A program made the position numbers and the translations under genes. DNA of 64,000 bases, taken from Solwaraspora sp. WMMD792 (GTDB lineage: Bacteria; Actinomycetota; Actinomycetes; Mycobacteriales; Micromonosporaceae). Below the pieces are notes generated by a model, which saw only the letters and a list, made by a program, of their open reading frames with translations, ran no database searches and was not told where the DNA came from. Below, piece after piece: positions 33,752-42,151 of this stretch; the first letter of the stretch is position 1; every line of letters starts with the position of its first letter. The stretch spans positions 5,022,001-5,086,000 of the forward strand of contig NZ_JARUBH010000009.1 in assembly GCF_029626105.1 (NCBI RefSeq). Direction: 5' to 3'.

Positions 33752-35242
33752 TCAGCCGGCCGTGCCGGTCAGCGCGCCGGCCACCCCGTGCCGGTCCAGC
33801 GCGGTCAGCCAGGTCGTGATCATTTCCCGGACCTCCGGGTCGGCCGCCAGCTCCGGCGGGAACACCTCGGTGAGCCCGAGCAGCGCGGCCACCACACCCG
33901 CCGGGGTGCCGCCGGACCCGGCCAGTGCCGCCCGGATCTGCGCGGCGAGCGGGTCGTCCAACGGCAGCTCGGCCCCGTCGTCGGCCCGCCCCTGCGCGAA
34001 CCGCATCCAGGCGGCGACCACCAGCGCCGACCAGTACGGCCGGTCGCCGGCCGCCCGCCGGTCGGCGATGGTGTGCAGTACCCGCTGCGGCAGCTTCTGC
34101 GACCCGTCCATCGCCACCTGGATGGTGCGGTGGCGGATCGCCGGGTTGGTGAACCGGTCCAGCACCGATTCGCCGTAGCCCACGACCGACACCCCGGCGG
34201 GCGGGGTGAAGCTGGTCGCGACGTCCTCGGCGATCATTCGGCGCAGTACGGCGGGCAGGCCGGGGATGCCGACCAGCGCCTCGGCGATGGTGTCGTGCCC
34301 GGCCAGCGCCCCGAGGTAGGCGATGGCCGAGTGCACCCCGTTGAGCCCGCGCAGCTTGAGCCGTTCCCACGGGCCGGCGTCGCCGGTCAGCACCGCCCCG
34401 GCGGTCTGCCAGGCCGGCCGGCCACCGGGGAAGTCGTCCTCGATCACCCACTGCGTGTACGGCTCCCCGGCGATCGCCGCGAGGTCGGTGACGCCGAGCG
34501 CGGACCGGGCGGTGGCCAGGGTCTGCGCGGTGGCGGCCGGCACGATCCGGTCGACCATGGTGCCGGGGAAGGTGACGTTGGCGTGCACCCAGTCGACAAT
34601 CTCGTCGGGCACCTTCGCGTACGCCAGGGCCTCGGTGACCAGACCGCGTAGCCGGCGCCCGTTCGACGGCAGGTTGTCGCAGCTGACCAGGGCGAGCGGG
34701 CCGGCGTCGGCGGCGGCGCGGGCGGCCAGCCCGCGCAGCAGCAGGCCCGGCACGGTCGTCGGCGCCCGGTCGGTGGTCAGGTCGGCGGCGACCGCCTCGT
34801 CCGGCCGGAGCCGGCCGGTGACCGGGTCCAACTGGTACGCCTTCTCGGTCACGGTCAGCGTGACCACCCGGATCGCCGGGTCGGCCAGCAGCGCCACCAC
34901 CGCCGCCGGGTCGCTGGCGGCGTGCCGGACCCCGGTGAGCGCGCCGACCACCCGGGTCCGTGCCGCGGCGGCGGACAGCGTGGTGACGCTGAACAGGCAG
35001 TCCTGGTCGGTGAGCCGGCGTACCACGTCGATGTTGCGCGGTGCGACGCCGACGATGCCCCAGTCGCCGCCGGCGGTGGCGACCGCCTGCTCGGTGTAGA
35101 CCGCCTGGTGGGCCCGGTGGAACGCACCGAGTCCGAGGTGGACGATACCGGCGGCGACGTCGCCGGGGCGGACCAGGGGTCGGGCGTCGGCCGGCACCCG
35201 GCTCAGGGTGTCCAGCCCGAGCAGCGGGATGTCGCCGTTCAC
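33752..35242 (-). CDS. uxuB: Mannitol-dehydrogenase-family oxidoreductase (fructuronate/tagaturonate reductase type)
   Basis: 496 residues from GTG 35242, which overlaps the enolase stop (GTGA). Family motifs: IVHLGLGAFHRAHQAVYTE near the N terminus (NAD site), LVSCDNLPSNGRRLR, NVTFPGTMVDRIVPA, and KLRGLNGVHSAIAYLGALAG with the catalytic Lys region. Following UxaC in the same operon, it most likely reduces D-fructuronate to D-mannonate or D-tagaturonate to D-altronate. The substrate choice is inferred from context; other polyol dehydrogenases share the fold. Confidence 0.85.
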   Translation of the reverse strand: MNGDIPLLGLDTLSRVPADARPLVRPGDVAAGIVHLGLGAFHRAHQAVYTEQAVATAGGDWGIVGVAPRNIDVVRRLTDQDCLFSVTTLSAAAARTRVVGALTGVRHAASDPAAVVALLADPAIRVVTLTVTEKAYQLDPVTGRLRPDEAVAADLTTDRAPTTVPGLLLRGLAARAAADAGPLALVSCDNLPSNGRRLRGLVTEALAYAKVPDEIVDWVHANVTFPGTMVDRIVPAATAQTLATARSALGVTDLAAIAGEPYTQWVIEDDFPGGRPAWQTAGAVLTGDAGPWERLKLRGLNGVHSAIAYLGALAGHDTIAEALVGIPGLPAVLRRMIAEDVATSFTPPAGVSVVGYGESVLDRFTNPAIRHRTIQVAMDGSQKLPQRVLHTIADRRAAGDRPYWSALVVAAWMRFAQGRADDGAELPLDDPLAAQIRAALAGSGGTPAGVVAALLGLTEVFPPELAADPEVREMITTWLTALDRHGVAGALTGTAG

Positions 35243-36549
35243 CGCCACACCGGCCCGTCCGGGAAGGAGAACTCGGCGATCGACGCCGGTTTCATGGTGG
35301 CGCTGTAGCCGGGCTGGTCGGGGACCAGGTAGCGGCCGCCCCGGGTGCGGACCGGGTCGACGAAGTGCTCGTGCAGGTGGTCGACGTACTCGACCATCCG
35401 GCCGTCCAGCGAGGTGCCGACCCGCAGGTAGTCGAAGATCGCCAGGTGCTGCACGTACTCGCAGAGGCCGACGCCGCCGGCGTGCGGGCAGATCGGTACG
35501 CCGAACCTGGCGGCCATCAGGATCACCGACAGCACCTCGTTGACCCCGGCGATGCGGCACGCGTCGATCTGGCAGACCCGGATCGCCTCGGCCTGCAGCA
35601 GCTGTTTGAAGATGACCCGGTTGGCGGCGACCTCGCCGGTGGCGACCCGGCAGCGCCCGTCGGACAGTTCGGTGACGGCGGCGGCGATCCGGGCGTGGCC
35701 GAGCACGTCGTCGGCGTGCGTCGGCTCCTCGATCCAGTACGGGTCGACCTCGACGAGCCGGGCCATGTTGGCGATCGCCTCGTCGACGTCCCACACCTGG
35801 TTGGCGTCCATCATCAGCAGCGCGTCCGGGCCGATCTCGGCGCGGATGATCCGCGCCCGGCGGACGTCGTCGTCGATCGGGCCGCCGACCTTCATCTTCA
35901 TCGCCCGCCAGCCGTCGGCGTACGCCGCCCGGGTCAACGCCCGCACCTTGTCGTCGGGGTAACCGAGCCAACCGACCGAGGTGGTGTACGACGGGAACCC
36001 GTCGCGCTGCAACTCGGCGAGCCGGTCGGACTGGCCGGTCAGCCCTTTGTCGAGGATCGCGGCGGCTTCGTCGGCGGTGATCGCGTCGCTGATGTGGTGG
36101 AAGTCGATGTTGGCGACGAGTTCGTCGGTCGGCATCTCGGCCAGCAGCCGCCACAGCGGCTTGCCCGCCAGCTTGGCCCGCAGGTCCCAGACGGCGTTGA
36201 CCAGCGCGCCGGACGCCATGTGGATGACGCCCTTCTCCGGGCCGAGCCAACGCAGCTGCACGTCGGCGGTGAGCGAACGCCAGAAGGCGACCGGCTCGGC
36301 GACGATCTCGGCAACGGTCCGGCCGGTGACGTGGTGGGCCAACGCGCGTACCGCCGCGCAGGTGATCTCGTTGCCCCGGCCGTTGGTGAAGGTGAAGCCG
36401 GCGCCGAAGACCCCGTCCGGCGAGTCGGTGCGCAACTCGACGTAGGTGGCCGAGTAGTCGCCCCGGTTGATCGCGTCGGAGCCGTCGCCGGCCGCCGCAG
36501 TCGGGAACCGTACGTCGTGCACGTCGACGCCGGTGATGGTCACGCTCAT
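35239..36549 (-). CDS. Enolase-superfamily sugar-acid dehydratase, L-fuconate dehydratase type
   Basis: 436 residues, ATG overlapping the uxaC stop by four bases. It matches fuconate dehydratase throughout: DVRFPT...GSDAIN near the N terminus, LRWLGPEKGVIHMASGALVNAVWDL, catalytic Lys in KMKVG, metal ligands in DANQVWD, IEEPT and ATGE, and the catalytic His in CPHAGGVGLCEYVQHLA. FucD enzymes dehydrate L-fuconate and some related acids. In this uronate operon it occupies the place normally held by mannonate or altronate dehydratase, so its true substrate may be a uronate-derived acid. Confidence 0.88.
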   Translation of the reverse strand: MSVTITGVDVHDVRFPTAAAGDGSDAINRGDYSATYVELRTDSPDGVFGAGFTFTNGRGNEITCAAVRALAHHVTGRTVAEIVAEPVAFWRSLTADVQLRWLGPEKGVIHMASGALVNAVWDLRAKLAGKPLWRLLAEMPTDELVANIDFHHISDAITADEAAAILDKGLTGQSDRLAELQRDGFPSYTTSVGWLGYPDDKVRALTRAAYADGWRAMKMKVGGPIDDDVRRARIIRAEIGPDALLMMDANQVWDVDEAIANMARLVEVDPYWIEEPTHADDVLGHARIAAAVTELSDGRCRVATGEVAANRVIFKQLLQAEAIRVCQIDACRIAGVNEVLSVILMAARFGVPICPHAGGVGLCEYVQHLAIFDYLRVGTSLDGRMVEYVDHLHEHFVDPVRTRGGRYLVPDQPGYSATMKPASIAEFSFPDGPVWR

Positions 36550-38015
36550 CCGAGGCTCTCCCCGATCTTGAAGACCCGCTTGGGCAGGCGGTACGCCAGG
36601 TCGACGATGGTCTCGGCGGCCTCGTCGAGGCCGAGCCGGTGCTCGGCGACGAGCCGGGCGAGGAAGCCGGCGTCGATCCGGCGGGCCACGTCGTGGCGGG
36701 CCGGGATGGAGCAGAACGCCCGGGTGTCGTCGACGAAGCCGGCGGTGTTGTAGAAGCCGGCGGTTTCGGTGACCGCCTCCCGGAACCGGCGCAGCACCTC
36801 CGGGGAGTCCAGGAACCACCAGGGCGCGCCCAGGTAGAGGGCGGCGTACCCGCCGGCCAGCGGGGCCAGCTCGCGGGTGAAGGTGTACTCGTCGAGGGTG
36901 TAGACGACGATCCGCAGCCTCGGGTCGTTGCCGTACGCGTCGAGCAGCGCCGTGAGTGCGTGCAGGTACTCGGTGGCCTGCGGGATGTCGCCGCCGACGT
37001 CGCGGCCGTGGGTGGCGTACAGCCACTTGTTGTGGTTGCGCACCGAGCCGGGGTGCAGCTGCATCACCAGGCCGTCCTCGATGGACATCCGGGCGAACTC
37101 GACCAGCATGTGGGCCCGGAACGCCTCGGCGTCCTGCGCCGTCGCCGCGCCGCGCAGCCCCCGGTCGTACAGCTCGGCGGCCTCCCGCTGGTCCAGCCGC
37201 AGGGTGAGCGCCGTCGGGTGGCCGTGGTCGGAGCTGGTCGCTCCGGCGGCGATGAACGCCTGCCGTCGGGCCCGCAGCGCCTCAAGGTAACCGGCGTACG
37301 TGCCGGTGTCGGAGCCGGTGATCACCCCGAGGGCGGCGACGTTGTCCACCCAGCCGTCGAACTCGAAGTCGACGACGTTGTCCGGCCGGAACGTGGTGAT
37401 CACCCGGCCGCCGGGCCCGCCCCAGCCGTCGGCGGCGAGCTTGGCGTGCCGGGCCAGGTCGTCCAGCGGCGACTCGGTGGTGGCCAGCACCTCGATGTTG
37501 AACCGCTCGAACAGGGCCCGGGGCCGGTACGCCGGTTCGGCCAGCTTCGCCGCGATCGCGTCGTAGACGTCGTCGGCGGTGTCCGGGCCGAGGAGCGCGT
37601 CCACCTCGAACACCTCGGCGAAGGTCTTCTCCAGCCACAGCCGCGACGGGGTGCCCCGGAACAGGTGCCAGTTGGCGGCCAGCTTGCGCCAGATCGCCCG
37701 GCCGTCGGTCTCGGTGGCGTAGTCGCCGTCGCCGGCCGGCGGCCGGGGCCGGACCCCGGCACGCACGGGTACGCCGAGTTCGCCGGGCGGGATGCCCTGG
37801 CTGAGCAGCATCCGGGTGACGTAGTGGTCCGGCACGACGAGCAGCCGCGCCGGGTCCGGGAACGGCTCGTCGTCGGCCAGCAGCGCCGGGTCGACGTGGC
37901 CGTGCGGCGAGATGACCGGCAGGTCCCGGGCGTGCGCGTACAGTTCGCGGGCGATCGCCCGCTGGGTGGGTTCGGCCGGAAACAGCTGGTCGGCCCGGTC
38001 GGGTTGGGAGGACAC
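36546..38015 (-). CDS. uxaC: Uronate isomerase (glucuronate/galacturonate isomerase)
   Basis: 489 residues from GTG 38015. UxaC features: LPVISPHGHVDPALL (metal HxH), TTESPLDDLARH, FRPDNVVDFEFDGW, TSSDHGHPTAL, VMQLHPGSVRNHN, and C-terminal WWFLDSPEVLRRFRE with RLPKRVFKIGES. It converts D-glucuronate to D-fructuronate or D-galacturonate to D-tagaturonate, linking pectin breakdown to the reductase encoded next. Internal operon gene, 53 bases after the Gfo/Idh gene. Confidence 0.92.
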   Translation of the reverse strand: MSSQPDRADQLFPAEPTQRAIARELYAHARDLPVISPHGHVDPALLADDEPFPDPARLLVVPDHYVTRMLLSQGIPPGELGVPVRAGVRPRPPAGDGDYATETDGRAIWRKLAANWHLFRGTPSRLWLEKTFAEVFEVDALLGPDTADDVYDAIAAKLAEPAYRPRALFERFNIEVLATTESPLDDLARHAKLAADGWGGPGGRVITTFRPDNVVDFEFDGWVDNVAALGVITGSDTGTYAGYLEALRARRQAFIAAGATSSDHGHPTALTLRLDQREAAELYDRGLRGAATAQDAEAFRAHMLVEFARMSIEDGLVMQLHPGSVRNHNKWLYATHGRDVGGDIPQATEYLHALTALLDAYGNDPRLRIVVYTLDEYTFTRELAPLAGGYAALYLGAPWWFLDSPEVLRRFREAVTETAGFYNTAGFVDDTRAFCSIPARHDVARRIDAGFLARLVAEHRLGLDEAAETIVDLAYRLPKRVFKIGESLG

Positions 38016-38068
38016 GGAAGCAGGCTCCTCGCGGGTACGGGGTCGGGTCGCGGGTCTGGATCGGTACG

Positions 38069-39397
38069 TCAGTCGACGGTGAGCAGGTCGGCCACCCGGA
38101 CCGGCTGACCGGTCTCGAAGGACCGGTTCGCGGCCAGCCCGGTGAGCAGCGCGAGCGCACCGTCGCGGGCGGTGGCGGCCCGGCCCATCGGGTCGGTTTC
38201 GCCGCCGAACAGCACCGCGGTCATCTTGGCGTCCGCGCCGCCGTGCCCGGACCGGGTGTAGCCGGCGACGGGCACCTGCCTGGGCTGCTCCCAGAACGGT
38301 CGGACGGTCAGCTTGGCCCAGCCCTCCTCGACCGCGGCCTGGACGCCGTGCAGCGCGGCGCCCTTGAGTTCGCCGGCGGCGTACGGGCTGACGAAGTCGC
38401 TCTCCACCACCTCCAGCTCGAGCCGACCCCGACTGCCATTGAACATCACCCGGTAGCCCTCCCACGGGGCGTACGCGGTGAGGTGGTACGTCATCGTGGC
38501 CCCGGTGGAGTAGCTGGCCAGCACCGACATGTCGTCCTCGATGGTCACGCCGGGGGCGAACACGTTCTGGTCACGGTGGTAGCCGTCCTCGGCCTCGGCC
38601 TCCAGGTAGAGCGCCCGCAGCCGGGGGTGGGCGGCCAACTGCAGGGCGAACGGGTCACCGGCGGCGGCGACCTCGCCGTGTGCCCGGTCGTAGTCGCGGG
38701 CGTAGCCGTGCCGGCGGCCGGGCTCGCCGTAGAAGAACAGCCGGCCGGCCGCGTAGACCTGCACCGGGACCGCGTCCAGCCACCAGTTGACCAGGTCGAA
38801 GTGGTGGCTGGCCTTGTGCACCATCAGCCCACCGGAGTTGGCCTTGTCGCGGTGCCAGCGGCGGAAATAGTCGGCGCCGTGGCGCACGTCGAGCAGCCAC
38901 TCGAAGTGCACCGAGCCGACCTCGCCGATCTCACCGTCGGCGAGCACCTGGCGGACCCGTTCGTGCAGCGGGTTGTACCGGTAGTTGAAGGCGACCCGTA
39001 CGCTGCGCCCGGTTCGTGCCACCGCGTCGAGTATCCGCTGGCAGCGCGGCACGTCGACGGTCATCGGCTTCTCGGTGATCACGTCGCAGCCGGCGTCCAG
39101 TGCGGCGACGATGTACTCGTCGTGCACCCGGTCGACGGTGGTGACCAGGACGACGTCCACCCGTTCCTTGCTCAGCATGGTGACGAAGTCGCTGGCCGGG
39201 TAGGTGGGCACGGCGTCGCGGCCGAGCTCCTCCAGCCAGGCGTTGTGCGCGTCCATCCGGGTCTGGTTGTTGTCGGCGAAGGCGACGAGTTCGGCGCTGT
39301 CCCGGTAGTCCAGGACCAGGGACCGGACGAACATCTCGGCGCGGGCGCCGGTGCCGACGAGCGCGTAACGCAGCCGCCGATGGGGTTCTGGGGACAT
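38069..39397 (-). CDS. Gfo/Idh/MocA-family oxidoreductase, first gene of uronate operon
   Basis: 442 residues, ATG with GGAGG ribosome-binding site. Rossmann motif YALVGTGARAEMFVRS, then VVLVTTVDRVHDEYIVAAL and the EKP signature VITEKPMTVDV; NYRYNPLHERVRQVL and GLMVHKASHHFDLVNWWLD (active-site Lys and His) follow. Longer than average for the family. It leads the leftward operon and its start codon lies 22 bases from the palindrome CTGCAAA-GG-TTTGCAG, so it should be directly repressed by the LacI-type regulator. Confidence 0.9.
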   Translation of the reverse strand: MSPEPHRRLRYALVGTGARAEMFVRSLVLDYRDSAELVAFADNNQTRMDAHNAWLEELGRDAVPTYPASDFVTMLSKERVDVVLVTTVDRVHDEYIVAALDAGCDVITEKPMTVDVPRCQRILDAVARTGRSVRVAFNYRYNPLHERVRQVLADGEIGEVGSVHFEWLLDVRHGADYFRRWHRDKANSGGLMVHKASHHFDLVNWWLDAVPVQVYAAGRLFFYGEPGRRHGYARDYDRAHGEVAAAGDPFALQLAAHPRLRALYLEAEAEDGYHRDQNVFAPGVTIEDDMSVLASYSTGATMTYHLTAYAPWEGYRVMFNGSRGRLELEVVESDFVSPYAAGELKGAALHGVQAAVEEGWAKLTVRPFWEQPRQVPVAGYTRSGHGGADAKMTAVLFGGETDPMGRAATARDGALALLTGLAANRSFETGQPVRVADLLTVD

Positions 39398-39418
39398 CCT
39401 GCTCCGCCTCCGGGTTGG

Positions 39419-39434
39419 CTGCAAAGGTTTGCAG
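39419..39434. promoter_or_regulatory. LacI-type operator in front of the uronate catabolic operon
   Basis: CTGCAAA-GG-TTTGCAG, perfect 7-base arms with a two-base centre. It lies immediately upstream of the Gfo/Idh gene at 38069-39397. Shape and arms fit LacI/GalR-family operators, and the cognate regulator gene is divergent at 39668. Confidence 0.7.
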
Positions 39435-39561
39435 CAGAAGTTGCCACGAGACGGACACCTTCGTCAATGCCTGGAAACCATCTCGCCCGATTAGTGGGCT
39501 TAGGTGAGGATTCGAACACCTGGCCGGACCTCGCCCGCAACACATCCGCAATCGAAGACCG

Positions 39562-39590
39562 TTGACACCTGAGCAACCGTTTGCATTAAT
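39562..39590 (+). promoter_or_regulatory. Promoter of the LacI gene with embedded operator
   Basis: A -35 TTGACA at 39562-39567 and a -10 ATTAAT at 39585-39590 are separated by 17 bases. The spacer contains GCAACCGTTTGC (39573-39584), a LacI-type half-palindrome. Repressor bound there would block RNA polymerase, implying autoregulation and control of the downstream transporter genes. Confidence 0.65.
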
Positions 39591-39667
39591 TGGCGGATCA
39601 ACGTGACCCCAGCCACACCGGTCGTCACCCCCGCCTGGGTGACGACCGCATCGATGAAGGACGACGC

Positions 39668-40702
39668 GTGCCAGCCACCATTCGAGACGTCGCACGGGCC
39701 TGCGGAGTACACATCTCCACCGTGTCCCGAACGTTCTCGGCACCGCACCTGGTCAACCCGGAGACCCGCAGCCGGGTGCTGGCCTGCGCGGAGCATCTCG
39801 GCTACCGCCCCAACCGGGCGGCCCGCGCGCTGATCACCGGCCGGACCCACAACATCGGCCTGATCGTCGCCGACATCGCCAACCCGTTCTTCCCGCCCCT
39901 GATCAAGGCGGCGGAGAGCCAGGCCCGGCACCGCGACTACCACATCTTCGTCACCGACACGAACGAGGACCCGGCGGTCGAGGAGGAGTTGGTCCACGCC
40001 CTCGCCAAGCAGGTCGACGGGGTGCTGCTGTGCAGCCCCCGGATGAGCAACAGCCTGATTGAGCAGCTCAGCCGGGACGTACCGCTGGTGGTGATCAACC
40101 GGCAGGTGACCGGCCTGCCGAACGTGGTGATCGACGTCGGCCAGGGGGCCCGGCTCGCCGTCGAACACCTGATCGGCCTCGGCCACCGGCAGATCGCGCT
40201 GCTCGGCGGCCCGCGCGGGTCGTGGACCAACCGGGAGATCCGACGCGCCGCCACCTCGGCGGCCCGCTCGGCGGACGTCACGTTGACCGTGATCGGCCCC
40301 AACCCGCCCACCGAGGGCGGCGGCATCGCCGCGGCGGAACAGGTCCGCCGGGCGGAGGTGACCGCCGTGCTCGCCTACAACGACCTGATGGCGATCGGCC
40401 TGATCGAAGGGCTCGACGCACACGGGGTCACGGTGCCCCGGGACATCAGCGTGGTCGGCATCGACGACATCGCGCTGAGCCGGCTCACCCGACCCAAACT
40501 GACGACGGTGGCCACACCGAACGCGGCCGCCGGTCGGGCGGCCGTCGACATGCTGCTCCAGCATGGCGACGACCGTCGCACCACCGCCCAGGTAACGCTC
40601 CAGACCGAGTTGGTCATCCGCGACTCGACGGGCCCGGGGCCGCACAGCCATGCGGACCCGGGCGACGCGGCTGCCGCCGCGCCGGCCGATGTCGCCTCCT
40701 AA
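39668..40702 (+). CDS. LacI-family transcriptional repressor of the uronate regulon
   Basis: 344 residues from GTG 39668 (ribosome-binding site GAAGGA); an earlier in-frame start at 39590 would overlap the promoter and is rejected. The LacI helix-turn-helix opens the protein (TIRDVARACGVHISTVSRTFS), followed by the hinge YRPNRAARAL and a periplasmic-binding-protein-like sensor (IGLIVADIANPFFPPLIK, VLAYNDLMAIGLIEGL, DISVVGIDDIALSRL). It lies between the catabolic and transport operons and presumably senses a uronate or oligogalacturonide signal. Confidence 0.92.
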   Translation: MPATIRDVARACGVHISTVSRTFSAPHLVNPETRSRVLACAEHLGYRPNRAARALITGRTHNIGLIVADIANPFFPPLIKAAESQARHRDYHIFVTDTNEDPAVEEELVHALAKQVDGVLLCSPRMSNSLIEQLSRDVPLVVINRQVTGLPNVVIDVGQGARLAVEHLIGLGHRQIALLGGPRGSWTNREIRRAATSAARSADVTLTVIGPNPPTEGGGIAAAEQVRRAEVTAVLAYNDLMAIGLIEGLDAHGVTVPRDISVVGIDDIALSRLTRPKLTTVATPNAAAGRAAVDMLLQHGDDRRTTAQVTLQTELVIRDSTGPGPHSHADPGDAAAAAPADVAS

Positions 40703-40720
40703 CCCCAAGGAGTGAGCGCA

Positions 40721-42067
40721 ATGCACCCCGCAACATCACCGACGGCGAACACGCCTGCCACGCGTGCTCACCGTACCCCCTTCGGCCGGCGCCGCCTGCT
40801 GCGCGGCGTCGCCGCCACCGCCGTCGTGCCGCTGGTCCTCGGCGTCGCCGCCTGCGGCGACGAGGCGTCGACCGACCCGGACGCACCGGTCACCATCGAG
40901 TTCTTCTGGTGGGGCGGCGAGTCCCGCGCCGAGCTCACCGAGCAGGCCCTCGACCTGTACGAGGAGAAGAACCCGAACGTCACCATCAACCCGACCTGGC
41001 AGGCGTTCACCGGCTACTACGACAAGCTGGCGACCATCTCGGCCGGCGGCAACGCGCCGGACATCTTCCAGATCGACGACAACGGCCTGGCCGAGTACGC
41101 CGGCCGCAACGTCACCCTGGATCTCACCCCGTTCGTGGAGTCCGGCGACATCGACCTGAGCAACCACCCGGAGAGCCTGACCCAGTACGGGCAGATCGAC
41201 GGCAAACAGGTCGCGGTCGCCGCTGGTGAGAACACCCCGGCCCTGGTGTACGACAAGACGAAGATCACCGAGCTCGGCCTGCCGGAGCCGGAAACCGGCT
41301 GGACCTACGACGAGTTCATCACCTGGGGCGCCCAGGTGACCGAGGCGGCCGGCGGCGACTACTGGGGCGCGATGGACCCCAGCGCCGACTACAAGGCCCT
41401 CTGGCTGTGGCTGCGCTCGCAGGGCAAGGAGTTCTACGACGGGCCGCAGCTCGCCTTCACCGAGGCCGACCTGACCGAGTGGTTCCAGTTCTGGCTGGAC
41501 GCCCGGGAGGCCGGTGCCACCCCGCCGGCCGACGTGGTGCACGAGGCGGTCGGCGGCGGCGTCTCCGACCAGCTGGTGGTCACCGGCAAGGGCGCCACCT
41601 CGTTCATGTGGTCCAACCAGCTCTCCGAGCTGGGCAAGTCGACCGAGAGCGAACTCGGCATGGTCGCCTACCCCGGTGACCCGAAAGGCCAGTGGGCGCG
41701 GGCGTCGCTGTACTGGGCCGGGTCGCGCTCCACCGAGCACCCGGAGGTCGTCGCCGACGTCATCGACTTCCTGGCCAACGACCCGGAGGCGGCGCAGATC
41801 CTCGGCGTCGACCGGGGCCTGCCGTCCAACATCGACAACCGGGAGACGGTCCAGGCGGGTCTCGACGACCCGTACATGACCGCCACGGTCGAGTTCGAGA
41901 ACGCGCTGATCCCGCAGATGGGCCCGGCGCCGGCACCGCCGCCGCAGGGCCACGGGCCGCTGCGGTCCACCCTGACCACGGTCGCCGAGAGCGTCACCTA
42001 CGGCCAGGCCAGCCCGGCCGACGCCGCCGCCGAGTTCTTCCGCCAGGCCGAAGCCACCCTCGAGTAG
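40721..42067 (+). CDS. Sugar ABC transporter substrate-binding lipoprotein
   Basis: 448 residues; ATG 40721 is eight bases after AAGGAG. The N terminus has twin arginines (GRRRLLRG) before a hydrophobic stretch ending in the lipobox LGVAAC (Cys about 45), suggesting Tat-type export and lipid anchoring. The mature protein is a family 1 extracellular binding protein (VTIEFFWWGG, GNAPDIFQIDD, GWTYDEFITWG). It should capture oligogalacturonides or other sugars for the permeases downstream. A strong hairpin follows its stop. Confidence 0.9.
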   Translation: MHPATSPTANTPATRAHRTPFGRRRLLRGVAATAVVPLVLGVAACGDEASTDPDAPVTIEFFWWGGESRAELTEQALDLYEEKNPNVTINPTWQAFTGYYDKLATISAGGNAPDIFQIDDNGLAEYAGRNVTLDLTPFVESGDIDLSNHPESLTQYGQIDGKQVAVAAGENTPALVYDKTKITELGLPEPETGWTYDEFITWGAQVTEAAGGDYWGAMDPSADYKALWLWLRSQGKEFYDGPQLAFTEADLTEWFQFWLDAREAGATPPADVVHEAVGGGVSDQLVVTGKGATSFMWSNQLSELGKSTESELGMVAYPGDPKGQWARASLYWAGSRSTEHPEVVADVIDFLANDPEAAQILGVDRGLPSNIDNRETVQAGLDDPYMTATVEFENALIPQMGPAPAPPPQGHGPLRSTLTTVAESVTYGQASPADAAAEFFRQAEATLE

Positions 42068-42086
42068 TCCGGGCCGGACGTTGCGC

Positions 42087-42126
42087 GGTCGTGGTGCCCA
42101 CGGTGCCAGCCGTGGGCACCACGACC
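42087..42126 (+). terminator. Intercistronic hairpin between binding-protein and permease genes
   Basis: A 17-bp perfect stem, GGTCGTGGTGCCCACGG against its complement, with a six-base loop TGCCAG. It is placed 19 bases after the binding-protein stop and 25 bases before the permease start. Such hairpins usually reduce read-through and protect the upstream mRNA, giving more binding protein than permease. Confidence 0.8.
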
Positions 42127-42151
42127 CGTGATCCGAGAAAGGAGCCAGATC

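Noticed and set aside
39590-39667. Upstream start of the LacI gene
   Set aside because: It would begin at the -10 element; the GTG at 39668 has a GAAGGA ribosome-binding site and begins exactly at the helix-turn-helix.
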